DNA of 64,000 nucleotides from Flavobacterium sp. N502536. Its GTDB lineage: Bacteria > Bacteroidota > Bacteroidia > Flavobacteriales > Flavobacteriaceae. The notes beneath the pieces are model-generated. The model was not told the DNA's origin, did no database searches, and saw nothing but the letters and a program-made list of their open reading frames with translations. The stretch lies in the NCBI RefSeq assembly GCF_025947345.1, contig NZ_CP110011.1:4526001-4590000 (forward strand), given 5' to 3'. The first letter of the stretch is position 1. Every line of letters starts with the position of its first letter. The position numbers were made by a program, and so were the translations under genes. Below, piece by piece: positions 44,201 to 52,424 of this stretch.

Positions 44201-44398
44201 GTACTTGGTTTGCTGCCCGCCTCTTTGGCCACAGGAATAGGCAGTGATGTACAAAGACCTTTAGCAACTGTTATTGTTTACGGGCTATTGTTCTCAACCA
44301 TACTAACGCTTTTTGCCTTACCCTCTCTTTATTATCTGATCGAGAAAAAGTTTGATTTGCCCAAAGAGGAAATACAACACAAAATCGACAATCCATAA
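41285..44398 (+). CDS. CzcA-type heavy-metal RND transporter (pump 2)
   Basis: The protein has 1037 residues with the RND layout. TM4 reads AIDFGIIVDGAIVMMETIL (about 397-415), the DFGxxVDGAxVMxE signature of heavy-metal efflux pumps of the CzcA type (divalent cations such as Co, Zn, Ni, Cd), with Asp-Asp-Glu for proton coupling. Other family motifs are SVEAYPDIGDVTSQVVTQVP, AEEVEQQITIPIERAINGLP and GFIALFGVAIQNGVIMISHI. It differs from pump 1 in this motif. Start at 41285, 8 bp after the adaptor stop. The metal is inferred from motif class only. Confidence 0.94.
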   Translation: MKQNIFETTIAKRWLILALFLLLSLFGYYSWTQLSVEAYPDIGDVTSQVVTQVPGLAAEEVEQQITIPIERAINGLPGLHVMRSKSTFGLSMVTIVFDDGIEDYFARTRIQERLNDVELPYGAVPGLDPLTSPTGEIYRYIIESSNHELRELSELQEYTIIPRIKQVSGVADVTNFGGITTQYQVELDPAKLEQYGLSLNEVTETIVKNNANTGGSVINRGDQSYVVRGIGLVKNLEDIGRIVVKSVNGVSIYLSDIGKLKYGNLERKGALGYTDKRGVDYSDNIEGIVLLLKNQNPSVVLKGVNEAVDDLNKNYLPEGVKIHAFLDRTSLVDTTLTTVSHTLLEGMALVIIVLIVFLGSWRGALLVAITIPISLLIAFILMKFTHIPANLLSLGAIDFGIIVDGAIVMMETILKKREDNEGEELTENKVAASVKSVARPIIFATLIIITAYLPLFAFERVEKKLFTPMAFTVGYALFGALLVALLLIPGLAYFIYRKPQKMHHNKWLEKLTNAYHHRIQQIMQVPKKVFAPLIAVLVLAFILTAVVGKDFLPPLDEGSIWLQVTLPPGITLEKSKEMSDTLRHRTLKHEEVTYMMVQAGRNDDGTDAWTPSHYECSVGLKPYNQWKSGKTKDDLIKELAAEYATMPGYNIGFSQPMIDGVMDKISGAHSELVVKIYGEDYKETRRIAEDVIKTLQEVKGAVDLAIDQEPPLPQVQIIADRQKIAQYGLNVDAVSELIEVAMGGKAISQIFVGNKVYDITARYNEESRNDPEKISNLMLTNSEGVKIPLSQVCDVKLNTGESTIAREMNKRHLTVRLNLRGADLSSFLKEAQSKIEEKVKYDHAKFKLKWGGQFENQERAYSHLAIIVPLALALMFVLLYGAFGKFRQAGLLMSIVPLALFGGMLALTVRGMTLNVSSAVGFIALFGVAIQNGVIMISHINQLRKNGMALLEAVCNGAKQRFRPVLMTATVAVLGLLPASLATGIGSDVQRPLATVIVYGLLFSTILTLFALPSLYYLIEKKFDLPKEEIQHKIDNP

Positions 44399-44409
44399 AA
44401 TGAAACCTT

Positions 44410-45702
44410 ATGATGAAAAAGAACATACAAAACTGGATAATCCTCCTGCTATTGCTACTTATTTCGACAGTATCCAATGCTCAGGTTGATACTACTTTCA
44501 CAAAAATAAAAATGAATTACACTGATTTTTTGACCTTAGTCAGCAAAAATAATCTCGAGTACAGCTCCCAAAAATTCAATGTAAATATAGCTGAAGCCAA
44601 TGTCGCAGCCTCAAAAGTTTTTCCTGATCCCGAACTGGCTATAGGAGCGAGTGATAATGGCCAGCGCCGAATGCAGATGGGCTACGGTTTTTCATCAGAA
44701 CTTAGCTGGACGCTCGAACTTGGCGGAAAGCGAAAAGCGCGAATCAATATGGCCAAAAGCACGGCAGAACTCACCAAAGCTTTATTGGAAGATTATTTTC
44801 GAAACCTGCGTGCAGCCGCTACTTTGAGTTTTCTGGAGAGCTTAAAACAAAAAGAGATTTTTTTAGTACAATTAAACTCTTACCAAATTTTAAAGAATAT
44901 CGCTGCGACCGACAGCATCCGGTTTAAGCTTGGGAGTATTGCTGAAATTGATGCCCGTCAAAGTAAGCTTGAAGCGAATTCGATGTTAAATGAGGTATAC
45001 CAAAGTGAAGCCGACTGGAGAACCGCTTTATTGGATTTAGGAAGTTATATTGGAGAGCAAAAAAAGGATAGTTTAAATTCTCCTTCCGGGGATCTAACAA
45101 AATTTGACCGATCGTTTGATTTAAATGAACTGATCACTACTGCTCAAAACAACAGAGCGGATGTGCTGGCCGCCTTAAAGAATAAAAATGTATCGCAGGA
45201 TATTTTAAAGCTGACAAAAGCCAATAGAGTTTTGGATTTGGGAGTACATTTTGGAGTAGAAACTGCATCGGTGGTGAGTAATGTTGTTGCTCCTACTCCA
45301 TCAACAACTGCTGTATCGGCGGGTATATCCATTCCTTTAAAGTTCTCCAACCAAAATAAAGGAGAATTAAAAGCCGCTGAATACGGTTTGTTTCAAGCCG
45401 ATGTATTGTACCAACAGACGGAGTTAGTGGTTCAGACCGAAGTAAGAAAAGCATGGTTTAATTACCTCACCGCACAAAAACAGGTACAGCAATTCAATAC
45501 AGGTTTGTTAACCGATGCCGAGAAACTGCTCAACGGCAAAATATACAGTTACAAACGCGGAGAAACTCTATTGCTGGATGTCCTGAATGCACAGCAAACG
45601 TACAATGCAACACAACTCAATTACTTTGAAGCGGTATATCGTTATGCTGCTTCCTTAGTCGAACTCGAAAAAGCGGCAGGAATTTGGGATATTAATTTTT
45701 AA
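44410..45702 (+). CDS. TolC-family outer-membrane protein (pump 2)
   Basis: The protein has 430 residues with a signal peptide (MMKKNIQNWIILLLLLLISTVSNAQ); an ATG at 44413 is an equal start. OMF repeats: MNYTDFLTLVSKNNLEY...VFPDPELAIGAS then a mid-protein SWTLELGGKRKARINMAKS, and in the second half SAGISIPLKFSNQNKGELKAAEYG and SYKRGETLLLDVLNAQQTYN. It is the exit duct of pump 2, 11 bp after the RND gene. Confidence 0.92.
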   Translation: MMKKNIQNWIILLLLLLISTVSNAQVDTTFTKIKMNYTDFLTLVSKNNLEYSSQKFNVNIAEANVAASKVFPDPELAIGASDNGQRRMQMGYGFSSELSWTLELGGKRKARINMAKSTAELTKALLEDYFRNLRAAATLSFLESLKQKEIFLVQLNSYQILKNIAATDSIRFKLGSIAEIDARQSKLEANSMLNEVYQSEADWRTALLDLGSYIGEQKKDSLNSPSGDLTKFDRSFDLNELITTAQNNRADVLAALKNKNVSQDILKLTKANRVLDLGVHFGVETASVVSNVVAPTPSTTAVSAGISIPLKFSNQNKGELKAAEYGLFQADVLYQQTELVVQTEVRKAWFNYLTAQKQVQQFNTGLLTDAEKLLNGKIYSYKRGETLLLDVLNAQQTYNATQLNYFEAVYRYAASLVELEKAAGIWDINF

Positions 45703-45716
45703 AACAAGAAGAAATA

Positions 45717-46382
45717 ATGAAAAAAACATATACAATTTGCCTGATACTCCTTTTCACGATGCGAATGAGCGCGCAACAGGAAGGCATTACTTTTGGTATC
45801 AGCGCCGGTACAAACTGGTCATTGCTAAAAGGGAGAGATTTAGACAGTCTGTCTACTAACGGAGCTTCAAAAGGTTTGAACGGCCTGACTATCGGAATCA
45901 CTTTAGACAACAAAATTTCACAATATTTCGGTTTAAAACACGAACTGTTTTACAGCAGAAAACAAACAGCTCTTCAAATCGCGGATACCATAAACGGAGG
46001 ATTCACCAGCAAGCTGAAACACCAGTATGTTGATTTGTTTCCCGTTAGTCCTGCTTTTTACTATAAAGGCTTACAAGTCTATGCTGGTCCTTACCTCGGT
46101 TTTTTACTGAACGCTTCTGTGCAGCGCAAAGATGCCGATGGAAATTTATATACCGATACTGCATTCTACGGAACTGGCAAAGCTTCCCATGGCTACAGCC
46201 AGAAAATGGATGCGGGTTTTGTGACCGGTTTAACGTATGAGTTTCCGAATGGTTTTACTCTTGGCGCAAGATATCTTCGCGGTTTTGTTCCTCTTATCGA
46301 AAATGCAAATACAATCCGGCAATGGAAAATTTACAACGAGAACTTTTTCGTAACTATTGGTTACAGCTTTAAAAAGGGATGA
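45717..46382 (+). CDS. Outer-membrane beta-barrel protein (PorT-like)
   Basis: The protein has 221 residues with a signal peptide (MKKTYTICLILLFTMRMSAQ). The body alternates aromatic and polar strands of a small barrel: ITFGISAGTNWSLLK, QYFGLKHELFYSRKQ, FYYKGLQVYAGPYLGFLL, FVTGLTYEFPNGFTLGARYLRG and a C-terminal FFVTIGYSFKKG ending with a strand. This is the opacity-like/PorT-type barrel of Bacteroidota. It is 14 bp behind the OMF gene, so part of the operon; its role in metal resistance is unknown. Confidence 0.85.
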   Translation: MKKTYTICLILLFTMRMSAQQEGITFGISAGTNWSLLKGRDLDSLSTNGASKGLNGLTIGITLDNKISQYFGLKHELFYSRKQTALQIADTINGGFTSKLKHQYVDLFPVSPAFYYKGLQVYAGPYLGFLLNASVQRKDADGNLYTDTAFYGTGKASHGYSQKMDAGFVTGLTYEFPNGFTLGARYLRGFVPLIENANTIRQWKIYNENFFVTIGYSFKKG

Positions 46383-46527
46383 TTTCAGCTCTTAAAGCTA
46401 AAATTATTAGACAACAGATTTAGAAATTTAGAATGATTCAATATTTTAAAAATTTACCTTAAGTTCTCTTTGAAAAACGATCATGATAACCTAAAACTTG
46501 TTAATTTTATATCCTAAAACTTTTCCT

Positions 46528-46962
46528 ATGAAAAAATACTTCACCCTAATGTTGGCAGCTGTTGCCTTAGTTTTCACTTCTTGCAACTGCACGAAAAATA
46601 CCACGCAAAATACCGCTCTTTATGACACCACCTGGGAACTGGAATATATTTCCGGTCCTCGTATTGCTTTTGAAGGTTTATTTCCCACTAAAAAACCTTT
46701 TATAAAGTTTGATCAAAGTACGGGTCAGGTTTCCGGAAATGCCGGCTGCAATGGCTATAGCGCTCCTTATACTTTAAAAGGGCAAACCATCAGCTTTGGC
46801 GAACAAGGTCCGACAACCATGATGTTCTGCGAAGGCGGCGGAGAGCAAACTTTTACCGAAATGATTAGAAAAATCAATACCTATTCTATTGATAAAGAGG
46901 GCAAACTGAACTTATTACTGAACGATGTTCCAATGATGCGCTTTAAAAAAGTGGCGAAATAA
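46528..46962 (+). CDS. META-domain lipoprotein
   Basis: The protein has 144 residues from the ATG at 46528, with a lipobox in ALVFTSC. The META/HslJ-type beta-structure is visible: DTTWELEYISG, KPFIKFDQSTGQVSGNAGCN with the GNAGCNGYS motif, TISFGEQGPTTMMFCEG, and FTEMIRKINTYSIDKEGKLN. Family proteins are outer-surface or periplasmic and of uncertain function (stress, heat-shock or novobiocin resistance in the HslJ case). It lies 145 bp after the barrel gene with its own terminator. Confidence 0.93.
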   Translation: MKKYFTLMLAAVALVFTSCNCTKNTTQNTALYDTTWELEYISGPRIAFEGLFPTKKPFIKFDQSTGQVSGNAGCNGYSAPYTLKGQTISFGEQGPTTMMFCEGGGEQTFTEMIRKINTYSIDKEGKLNLLLNDVPMMRFKKVAK

Positions 46963-46986
46963 TTTTACTATTCTCAAAATAATACA

Positions 46987-47020
46987 AAAAATGGACTTTC
47001 TTACAAGTCCATTTTTTGTG
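46987..47020 (+). terminator. Terminator after the META lipoprotein gene
   Basis: A 12-bp stem (46987-46998 with 47005-47016) followed by T-rich sequence. Confidence 0.85.
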
Positions 47021-47058
47021 TTCTATAATCAATGTAATTCATAAATTGAATTGCGTAC

Positions 47059-47203
47059 GGCTTTAGCCGGAGGCTCCAATAGAAGCCAATAAAAGGCTTT
47101 AGCCGAATGAGTACCAAAATATTCATAGCTTAAAAACCTAATAATTTATTTGGCTAAAGCCTCTTACTTTATTCCATTTTTACCTCCAGCTAAAGCTGGA
47201 GCC
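47059..47203. repeat. Cluster of GGCTTTAGCC / GGCTAAAGCC palindromic repeats
   Basis: Four copies of a short inverted motif alternate in orientation: CGGCTTTAGCCGG (47059), AAGGCTTTAGCCG (47093), TTGGCTAAAGCC (47151) and CCAGCTAAAGCTGG (47186). They can pair with each other and form cruciforms. This looks like a dispersed intergenic repeat (REP-like) rather than a gene. Confidence 0.65.
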
Positions 47204-47370
47204 AATCAAAAACAATCTATATCGATCGTTCTTATGGAACTTCCTATAAAACCAAATCTATTCTCAACGGATTAAAATCTGTTGCTACGATAGGAACATT
47301 TCTAAGGAATTCCAAAAAAGAGCCATCTACTCGTCTCGCTTTGTAAGACTGAATTAAAATCCGATTAAAT

Positions 47371-47409
47371 AAAAAAAAACATCTGACATAAATAATTATA
47401 TGCCAGATG
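47371..47409 (-). terminator. Terminator of the DUF4249 gene
   Basis: An 11-bp stem with one mismatch (47380-47390 with 47399-47409) followed by nine T on the minus strand, 30 bp after the stop. Confidence 0.88.
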
Positions 47410-47438
47410 CCGTTACAAATCAACCTTCAATTAAAATC

Positions 47439-48287
47439 TTACTTGCCCGGATAGACAATAGTATCGTTCTCTTTTACTACATAGGAAAAGGTATCTGCTT
47501 CGCAAAGCCTGAAATAACCAAAAGCAAAATTATTGGCATTCGTAGTATTCACGATATTCCCTCTGATATTTCCCGGAGGAACAGAAAAAGGATTCCCACC
47601 ATAGATCTCTAAAAGCAGACTCATATAGTTATAAAAATTCTTAGAAACACCACGATTTATAACCGCAACACTTTTTCCCGGTTTCAATTTGGTGTCAGAA
47701 AATCGCGGATTTATTTCATTTCCATTAAACAATTCATCGTCCAATAAAGTGTAGGTTGGAAAAAGAAGAACATCAGTTTTATAATCAGTCAGATAAAAAT
47801 TTACCTGATCGATCGGATCTTTAAAGAAGAACCCAATTTCATACAGGTCCTCTCCTCCTACATCCGGAACAAGTTTTTGCTCTATTCTGTCAATTGGCGT
47901 TACCGACATTAATTTCTCAGCCGCAGTAAAAACCTGCCCTTCTGCCTCAACCGTAAGCACATAATCCATGTTGATCACAGGCACAAAATTAGTACATACA
48001 TATAAGCCCGGTTCTTTTTCATTAAAAGTAAAGATATCCCCTTTGCTGTTCGTCACTTTTACTTTTGCTCCCGAAACTTTTGGGGTTTTGTTGTCGTAAT
48101 AAGGCGCCGTTTTGCTAATCTTGATCAGCTGTTCATTACCGGATGTTCCTTTTTTCCAGAGAATTTCAGCGTCAACCACGATTCTCGTTTCACCGGTTTC
48201 TAAATCAAGCTTTACTGCTTCATCACAAGAAGAGAAAAACAGTACCAAAACAAGGCTTAAAACGGCTAGTGTTTTCTTTTTAATCAT
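47439..48287 (-). CDS. DUF4249 outer-membrane lipoprotein
   Basis: The protein has 282 residues from the inner ATG at 48287; the outer one at 48314, overlapping the receptor stop, adds nine residues. The lipobox is VLFFSSC. The family pattern is clear: an N-terminal ETRIVVDAEI then VKVTNSKGDIFTFNEKEPGLYV, MDYVLTVEAEGQVFTAAEKLMSVTPID, and a C-terminal FGYFRLCEADTFSYVV. DUF4249 proteins are partners of TonB-dependent receptors in Bacteroidota, much like SusD. Here the gene follows the frameshifted receptor directly, in the order of that pair. Confidence 0.88.
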   Translation of the reverse strand: MIKKKTLAVLSLVLVLFFSSCDEAVKLDLETGETRIVVDAEILWKKGTSGNEQLIKISKTAPYYDNKTPKVSGAKVKVTNSKGDIFTFNEKEPGLYVCTNFVPVINMDYVLTVEAEGQVFTAAEKLMSVTPIDRIEQKLVPDVGGEDLYEIGFFFKDPIDQVNFYLTDYKTDVLLFPTYTLLDDELFNGNEINPRFSDTKLKPGKSVAVINRGVSKNFYNYMSLLLEIYGGNPFSVPPGNIRGNIVNTTNANNFAFGYFRLCEADTFSYVVKENDTIVYPGK

Positions 48288-48313
48288 TTTTATATCAATC
48301 CTTTGCATATTCA

Positions 48314-50925
48314 TTAAAATTTAAAATTATAAGAAACTCCGGGTACTATTCCAAAAATAGACAGTCTTCTGGTTTCATTTAGTCCTGTATCTTCATTTGT
48401 ATTAAAGGTCATCGAAGCTGCATTTTGTCGGTTGTAAATGTTGTAAAGACTAAATACCCAATAGCTCTGCCATCCTTTCTTTTTGTCCGGTTTTGGCGTA
48501 TAAGTAGCGCCCACATCCAGGTGATGGAAAAGTGGAAGTCTGTTTTCGTTTCTTAAGGAGAAGTTCGGAATATTAATTCCTCCAAATTCATAATACCCAT
48601 TCGCATAAGTTACCGGCTGCCCAGACTGTAAGCTAAAGTTGGCATTAAAAGACCATTTTTTATTGTATTCATAATTCCCAACAACGCTCAAATTGTGCAG
48701 TTTGTCGTATCCTGATAAGTACCATCCGCCATTTGCGATTCCAGGTTCTTCGGGTGTTCTGCCGGGTGTTTTTTGTTCGGCTCTTGATAAAGTATAAGAA
48801 ACCCATCCGGAAAATCTTCCAGTATTTTTTCTCAACATTAACTCCAAACCGTATGATCTGGCTTTACCATTCAAAATCACCTGTTCGATATTGTCATTGG
48901 CTAAGATGTCTGCTCCGTCAATATAATCGATACGATTTTGGATTTTTTTGTAGAACAACTCTCCCTCAAAAGAGTACTCCTTGTCCTTAAAGTTCTGAAA
49001 ATATCCTACAGCATACTGATCCAATAACTGTGGTTTTGTAAAAGGTCCGCTTGGTGTCCAGATTGTCGTTGGCAAAGGAAACTGGGTATTGGATAACATG
49101 TGAATGTACTGTGCCATTCGGTTGTAACTGGCTTTTACCGAAGTATTTTCATCGAAAGCGTACGATAATGCAGCGCGTGGTTCAAAATTATCAAACTTAC
49201 TGATGGTCGATCCGCTTTTATAGGTTTTACTTCCTGTTGGCGTACCTTTTTCATAAATTTTGTACAAAGGATTATACACTACTGCTTTTCCATCCTCATA
49301 CGTACTGATTTCCTCACCTCCTAAACGGTAAAACATGCTGTAACGAAGACCGTATCGAAGATTCAGTTTCTCGGTAAGCTGATGTTCGAAGTCCAAATAA
49401 ACAGAAGATTCAAAAGCATACTTTTTAGCCAGCTGTTTGTAATTGAACTGCGAAGTTGAATTGGTAGGCTTTACGGTTCCGGGATTAAAATCATAATACT
49501 GGCCGTCTATTCCATAGTTCAGTTTTAATTTTTCGGATAAAGTCTGACTCCAGCCGTATTTTAGACCATACGTCTGAATGTTATTGTTCCATTTAAAACC
49601 TTCTCTTTCTAAGCCCAGATTAAATTTATAATCACTGAAGTAAACAGATAAATTGGTGTTTAAATTCTCCGAAAACTTGTGTTTCCAGCTTAAGATTCCC
49701 ATTGTATTTCCGTAGGTACTGTCAAAAAGATTGTTCAAATCAAAAAGATCGTTTCCAAAATATCCTGAAAAAGACAGGGTGTTATTGGCGCCAAAACGGT
49801 AATTGAACTTTGCATTCAAATCATAAAACATAGCGGAGTTCTTGTTATCGGCCAGTTTCATAAATAAGTGCGCATATGAAGCACGTCCTGCAACAATAAA
49901 AGATCCTTTTTCTTTCTGAATAGGTCCCTGCACCAATAAACGGCTTGAGATTAAACCAATCCCTCCATTTACTTTGTAGGTTTCGAAGTCTCCGGTTTGC
50001 TGTGAGATATCTAAAACAGAAGAAACACGTCCTCCATATTTAGAAGGAATTCCTCCTTTGTATAAATCTAACCCGCTTACAATATCGGCGTTAAAAATAG
50101 AGAAAAAACCAAACATGTGTGAATCGGCATAAACCGGACCACCATCTATCAAAATCAAATTCTGATCGGCAGCACCTCCACGAACGTTAAAACCCGATGA
50201 AAGTTCTCCGGCATTGGTCACCCCCGGTAATGTCAATATCGATTTTAAAGGATCGGCCTCCCCCATTGCAACGGGAATTCTTTTAATCTCGGCCATCGAA
50301 AGTTTGTTGACACTCATCTGAGTATTTTTAACATCAACGGCTTTATTGGAGGTGATCACTACCTGCTCGAGTTCGTGACTGTCGGCATCCATGTAAAAAT
50401 TGATTCTCGAATCGTCAGCAACTTCAATTTGCTTCTCTTTGTTTTTTAGACCGAGATACGTAATGAGTACGGTATAATTTCCTTTCTCTACCTCTATCGC
50501 AAATTTTCCATCTGCATCAGTTGTAGCACCGGTAGAAAGTTCTTTAATAAAAATATTCGCACCAATAACCGGCTCTTTGTTCTCGTCAAATACCTGACCG
50601 GTCAGCTTATTTTTTTTTTAGGTGCTTTGGTTACTTTTTGCTTTACAAAAATATTATTCCCTACGATGGAGAACTGAACCGATGCGCTCTTATTGAGTTC
50701 ATTGACAAGTTCTTTTACGCTGATATTTTTGTAAGTCCTGGTTTGAGTAAAATACTTTTGACCTGTATTAATCTGATCTGTGTGGGCAAACTTGAAATCG
50801 GTTTGGCTTTCAATTTGCTTAAAGAATTCTTTTAAGGTTACTGATTTATCAACAGTTACGGTTACGTTTTGAGAAAACACCGCCCAACTGAATAAAAAAA
50901 AGCATGCTGAAATTATATGCTTCAT
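48314..50925 (-). pseudogene. TonB-dependent receptor, frameshifted in a run of ten A
   Basis: The N-terminal part (50925-50602) has a signal peptide (MKHIISACFFLFSWAVFSQ) and an STN domain (TLKEFFKQIESQTDFKFAHT) and stops at 50602. The rest continues in another frame from about 50610: KLTGQVFDENKEPVIGANIF (carboxypeptidase-regulatory-like domain), then the plug (LKSILTLPGVTNAGELSSGF and VRGGAADQNLILIDGG) and the barrel to VPGVSYNFKF. The break is at T10 on the plus strand (50610-50619); eleven would restore the frame. It may be a pseudogene, a sequencing error, phase variation or transcriptional slippage. The barrel is intact. With FecR, sigma factor and DUF4249 it forms a FecIR-type transport locus. 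Confidence 0.88.
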
Positions 50926-51181
50926 GAAATTTTGTATTTTTGAAAATTATTAAATGAGATAGTTTCGTACTATCTTGACCATGAGGAGGATGTTTAGTTT
51001 CGCGGCTAGTGCATCCTTTTTCTTTTCTACTGAAAAGTAATTACTTTTAATTCTTCATTTATTTCAAAGTTTAGGTTATACATTTCGGATATTAATTGGA
51101 TAAATCTTTTAAAATCTTCTTTTTTATTAATTCGCATTGTAATACGATGGTCATAGTACTCCTGCGGAAATTTTAACGTAT
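50906..51181. repeat. Tandem duplication, copy 1 (receptor side)
   Basis: Copy 1 of a diverged tandem duplication with a 287-bp offset; copy 2 is 51193-51468. It covers the receptor start (MKHIISACF), the intergenic region and the end of fecR. It carries the chimeric ORF at 51027-51212 and two hairpins. Confidence 0.9.
50956..51017 (-). promoter_or_regulatory. Conserved intergenic hairpins, copy 1
   Basis: Two hairpins lie between fecR-type sequence and the receptor: one around AGATAG/CTATCT (50956-50976) and one with AGGATG/CATCCT (50987-51017). Both recur in copy 2 at +287 bp. In the first, an A-T pair in copy 1 is a G-C pair in copy 2, so the pairing is kept despite base change. It may attenuate or process the receptor mRNA. 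Confidence 0.55.
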
Positions 51182-51212
51182 AACAAAAACAGGCTGAAAT
51201 TATATGTTTCAT
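51027..51212 (-). pseudogene. Chimeric ORF made by the tandem duplication
   Basis: This ORF of 61 codons starts with MKHIISACF from the receptor signal peptide, then runs in frame into CYTLKFPQEYYDHRITMRIN, the end of FecR (compare TFPKEYYEQRITLRIN at the end of the intact fecR). It is the join point of the duplication. A product would be a 9-residue start plus a FecR tail; it is most likely not functional. Confidence 0.8.
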
Positions 51213-51468
51213 AAAATTTTGTATTTTTGAATATTATTAAACAGGATAGTTTCCTATTATCCTGACCATGAGAAGGATGTTTAGTTTCGCGGCTAGTGCA
51301 TCCTTTTTCTTTTCTATTGAAAAGTAACTTCTTTCAATTTTTCATTTATTTCAAAATTTAGGTTATACATTTCGGATATGAGTTGGATAATTATTTTTAA
51401 ATCTTCTTTTTTATTGATTCTCAATGTAATGCGCTGCTCGTAATACTCCTTCGGAAAGGTCATCGTGT
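51193..51468. repeat. Tandem duplication, copy 2 (fecR side)
   Basis: Matches 50906-51181 at an offset of 287 bp over most of its length, with scattered substitutions. It includes the genuine 3' end of fecR (stop at 51314). Confidence 0.9.
51243..51304 (-). promoter_or_regulatory. Conserved intergenic hairpins, copy 2
   Basis: The first hairpin reads AGGATAG with a TATCCT partner (51243-51263), the second AGGATG/CATCCT (51274-51304). Compare copy 1 at 50956-51017; a compensatory A-T to G-C pair change separates the copies. Confidence 0.55.
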
Positions 51469-52156
51469 AGCCGTAATTGGTTTTAATGTAGGTGGTTAAA
51501 ACCGTTATCTTTTCATTTTCAAAATCGGTAAATCTTTCAAACTCCGTTACCTCAACCGTATTGTTGGCATAGGTAAACTTCTCCCCCGGAACAAGGATCC
51601 ATTTTTTGTCCTGATCTTTCACGCTCATTTCAACGCTTCCTTCAAAAAGTTCCACCGTTACCTCTTTCTGTGTATATCCTTTTACTAAAAAAGAAGTTCC
51701 TAAAACCGTGGTTGTGGTTTCATTGCAAAAAACCTGAAAAGGGTGTTTTTTATCTTTCTTTACATGAAAATACGCCTCTCCTTTGATTTCAATTTTACGA
51801 TTGGTTGTAAAATTATTGGCATACTCAATTCTGGAATTAGGACTTAATTCAACCTTCGAACTGTCCGGTAAAAAAACTGTTTTTACAATGGAAGTGGTGT
51901 TTTCAATTACATTCGAAGCCAATTTAACTTCTGATTGTTCCTGATTTTTATTAAAGAACAAGCCCGAACCAATAAACCCGAAAAGCAAAACAGCTGCCGC
52001 TGCGGCATAATGCCATGCTTTAAATTTCGATTTATTCGAAGGGAAGGTTTTAGATTGAAACGCTTCCCACGAAGCTTCTTTCTCCTCGTCGGAATGCGAA
52101 ATGGGAATATCATCCCAGATCTTATTTAATTCTTCTTCTACTTTTTTATCATTCAT
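51314..52156 (-). CDS. FecR-family anti-sigma/regulator protein
   Basis: The protein has 280 residues. The cytosolic N-terminus (KVEEELNKIWDDIPISHSDEEKEASWEAFQ) precedes one membrane helix (YAAAAAVLLFGFIGSGLFF). The FecR domain follows: VFLPDSSKVELSPNSRIEYANNF, EIKGEAYFHVKKDKKHPFQV, TTTVLGTSFLVKGYTQKEVTVELFEGSVEM. The end (TFPKEYYEQRITLRINKKED) is a further STN-like domain. It relays the receptor state to the ECF sigma factor encoded on the same strand. Part of its 3' end has been tandem-duplicated. Confidence 0.93.
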   Translation of the reverse strand: MNDKKVEEELNKIWDDIPISHSDEEKEASWEAFQSKTFPSNKSKFKAWHYAAAAAVLLFGFIGSGLFFNKNQEQSEVKLASNVIENTTSIVKTVFLPDSSKVELSPNSRIEYANNFTTNRKIEIKGEAYFHVKKDKKHPFQVFCNETTTTVLGTSFLVKGYTQKEVTVELFEGSVEMSVKDQDKKWILVPGEKFTYANNTVEVTEFERFTDFENEKITVLTTYIKTNYGYTMTFPKEYYEQRITLRINKKEDLKIIIQLISEMYNLNFEINEKLKEVTFQ

Positions 52157-52168
52157 ATCTTTGGAGCG

Positions 52169-52378
52169 TTAAAGTTTCTGACAATAAAATCCCTGCTTAT
52201 TAAAAACACCGTAAACCATTTCCTTAATCTCCCTGTTGGTTTCGATTCTCAGAATGTGATTTGTATCTTCTACATCAAAATTCATGATACAATCAGAAAT
52301 AACAAATTGAAGAAGCGCTACAACAAATCTTGCATCTTCTTTAGTTGTAACGTCCGTTTTATAAGTTTCAATATTCAT
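52169..52378 (-). CDS. Small protein between sigma and FecR genes
   Basis: The protein has 69 residues (MNIETYKTDVTTKEDARFVV...NKQGFYCQKL). The size and beta-alpha-beta order resemble a ferredoxin-like HMA fold without the CxxC ligands. It lies 12 bp upstream of fecR and 46 bp after the sigma gene on the same strand, so it is likely part of the operon. The function is unknown; a co-regulator is possible. Confidence 0.6.
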   Translation of the reverse strand: MNIETYKTDVTTKEDARFVVALLQFVISDCIMNFDVEDTNHILRIETNREIKEMVYGVFNKQGFYCQKL

Positions 52379-52424
52379 TTTATGTTCCCATTTTTATAGA
52401 TAACAAATGAGAACAAAAAAGTTC

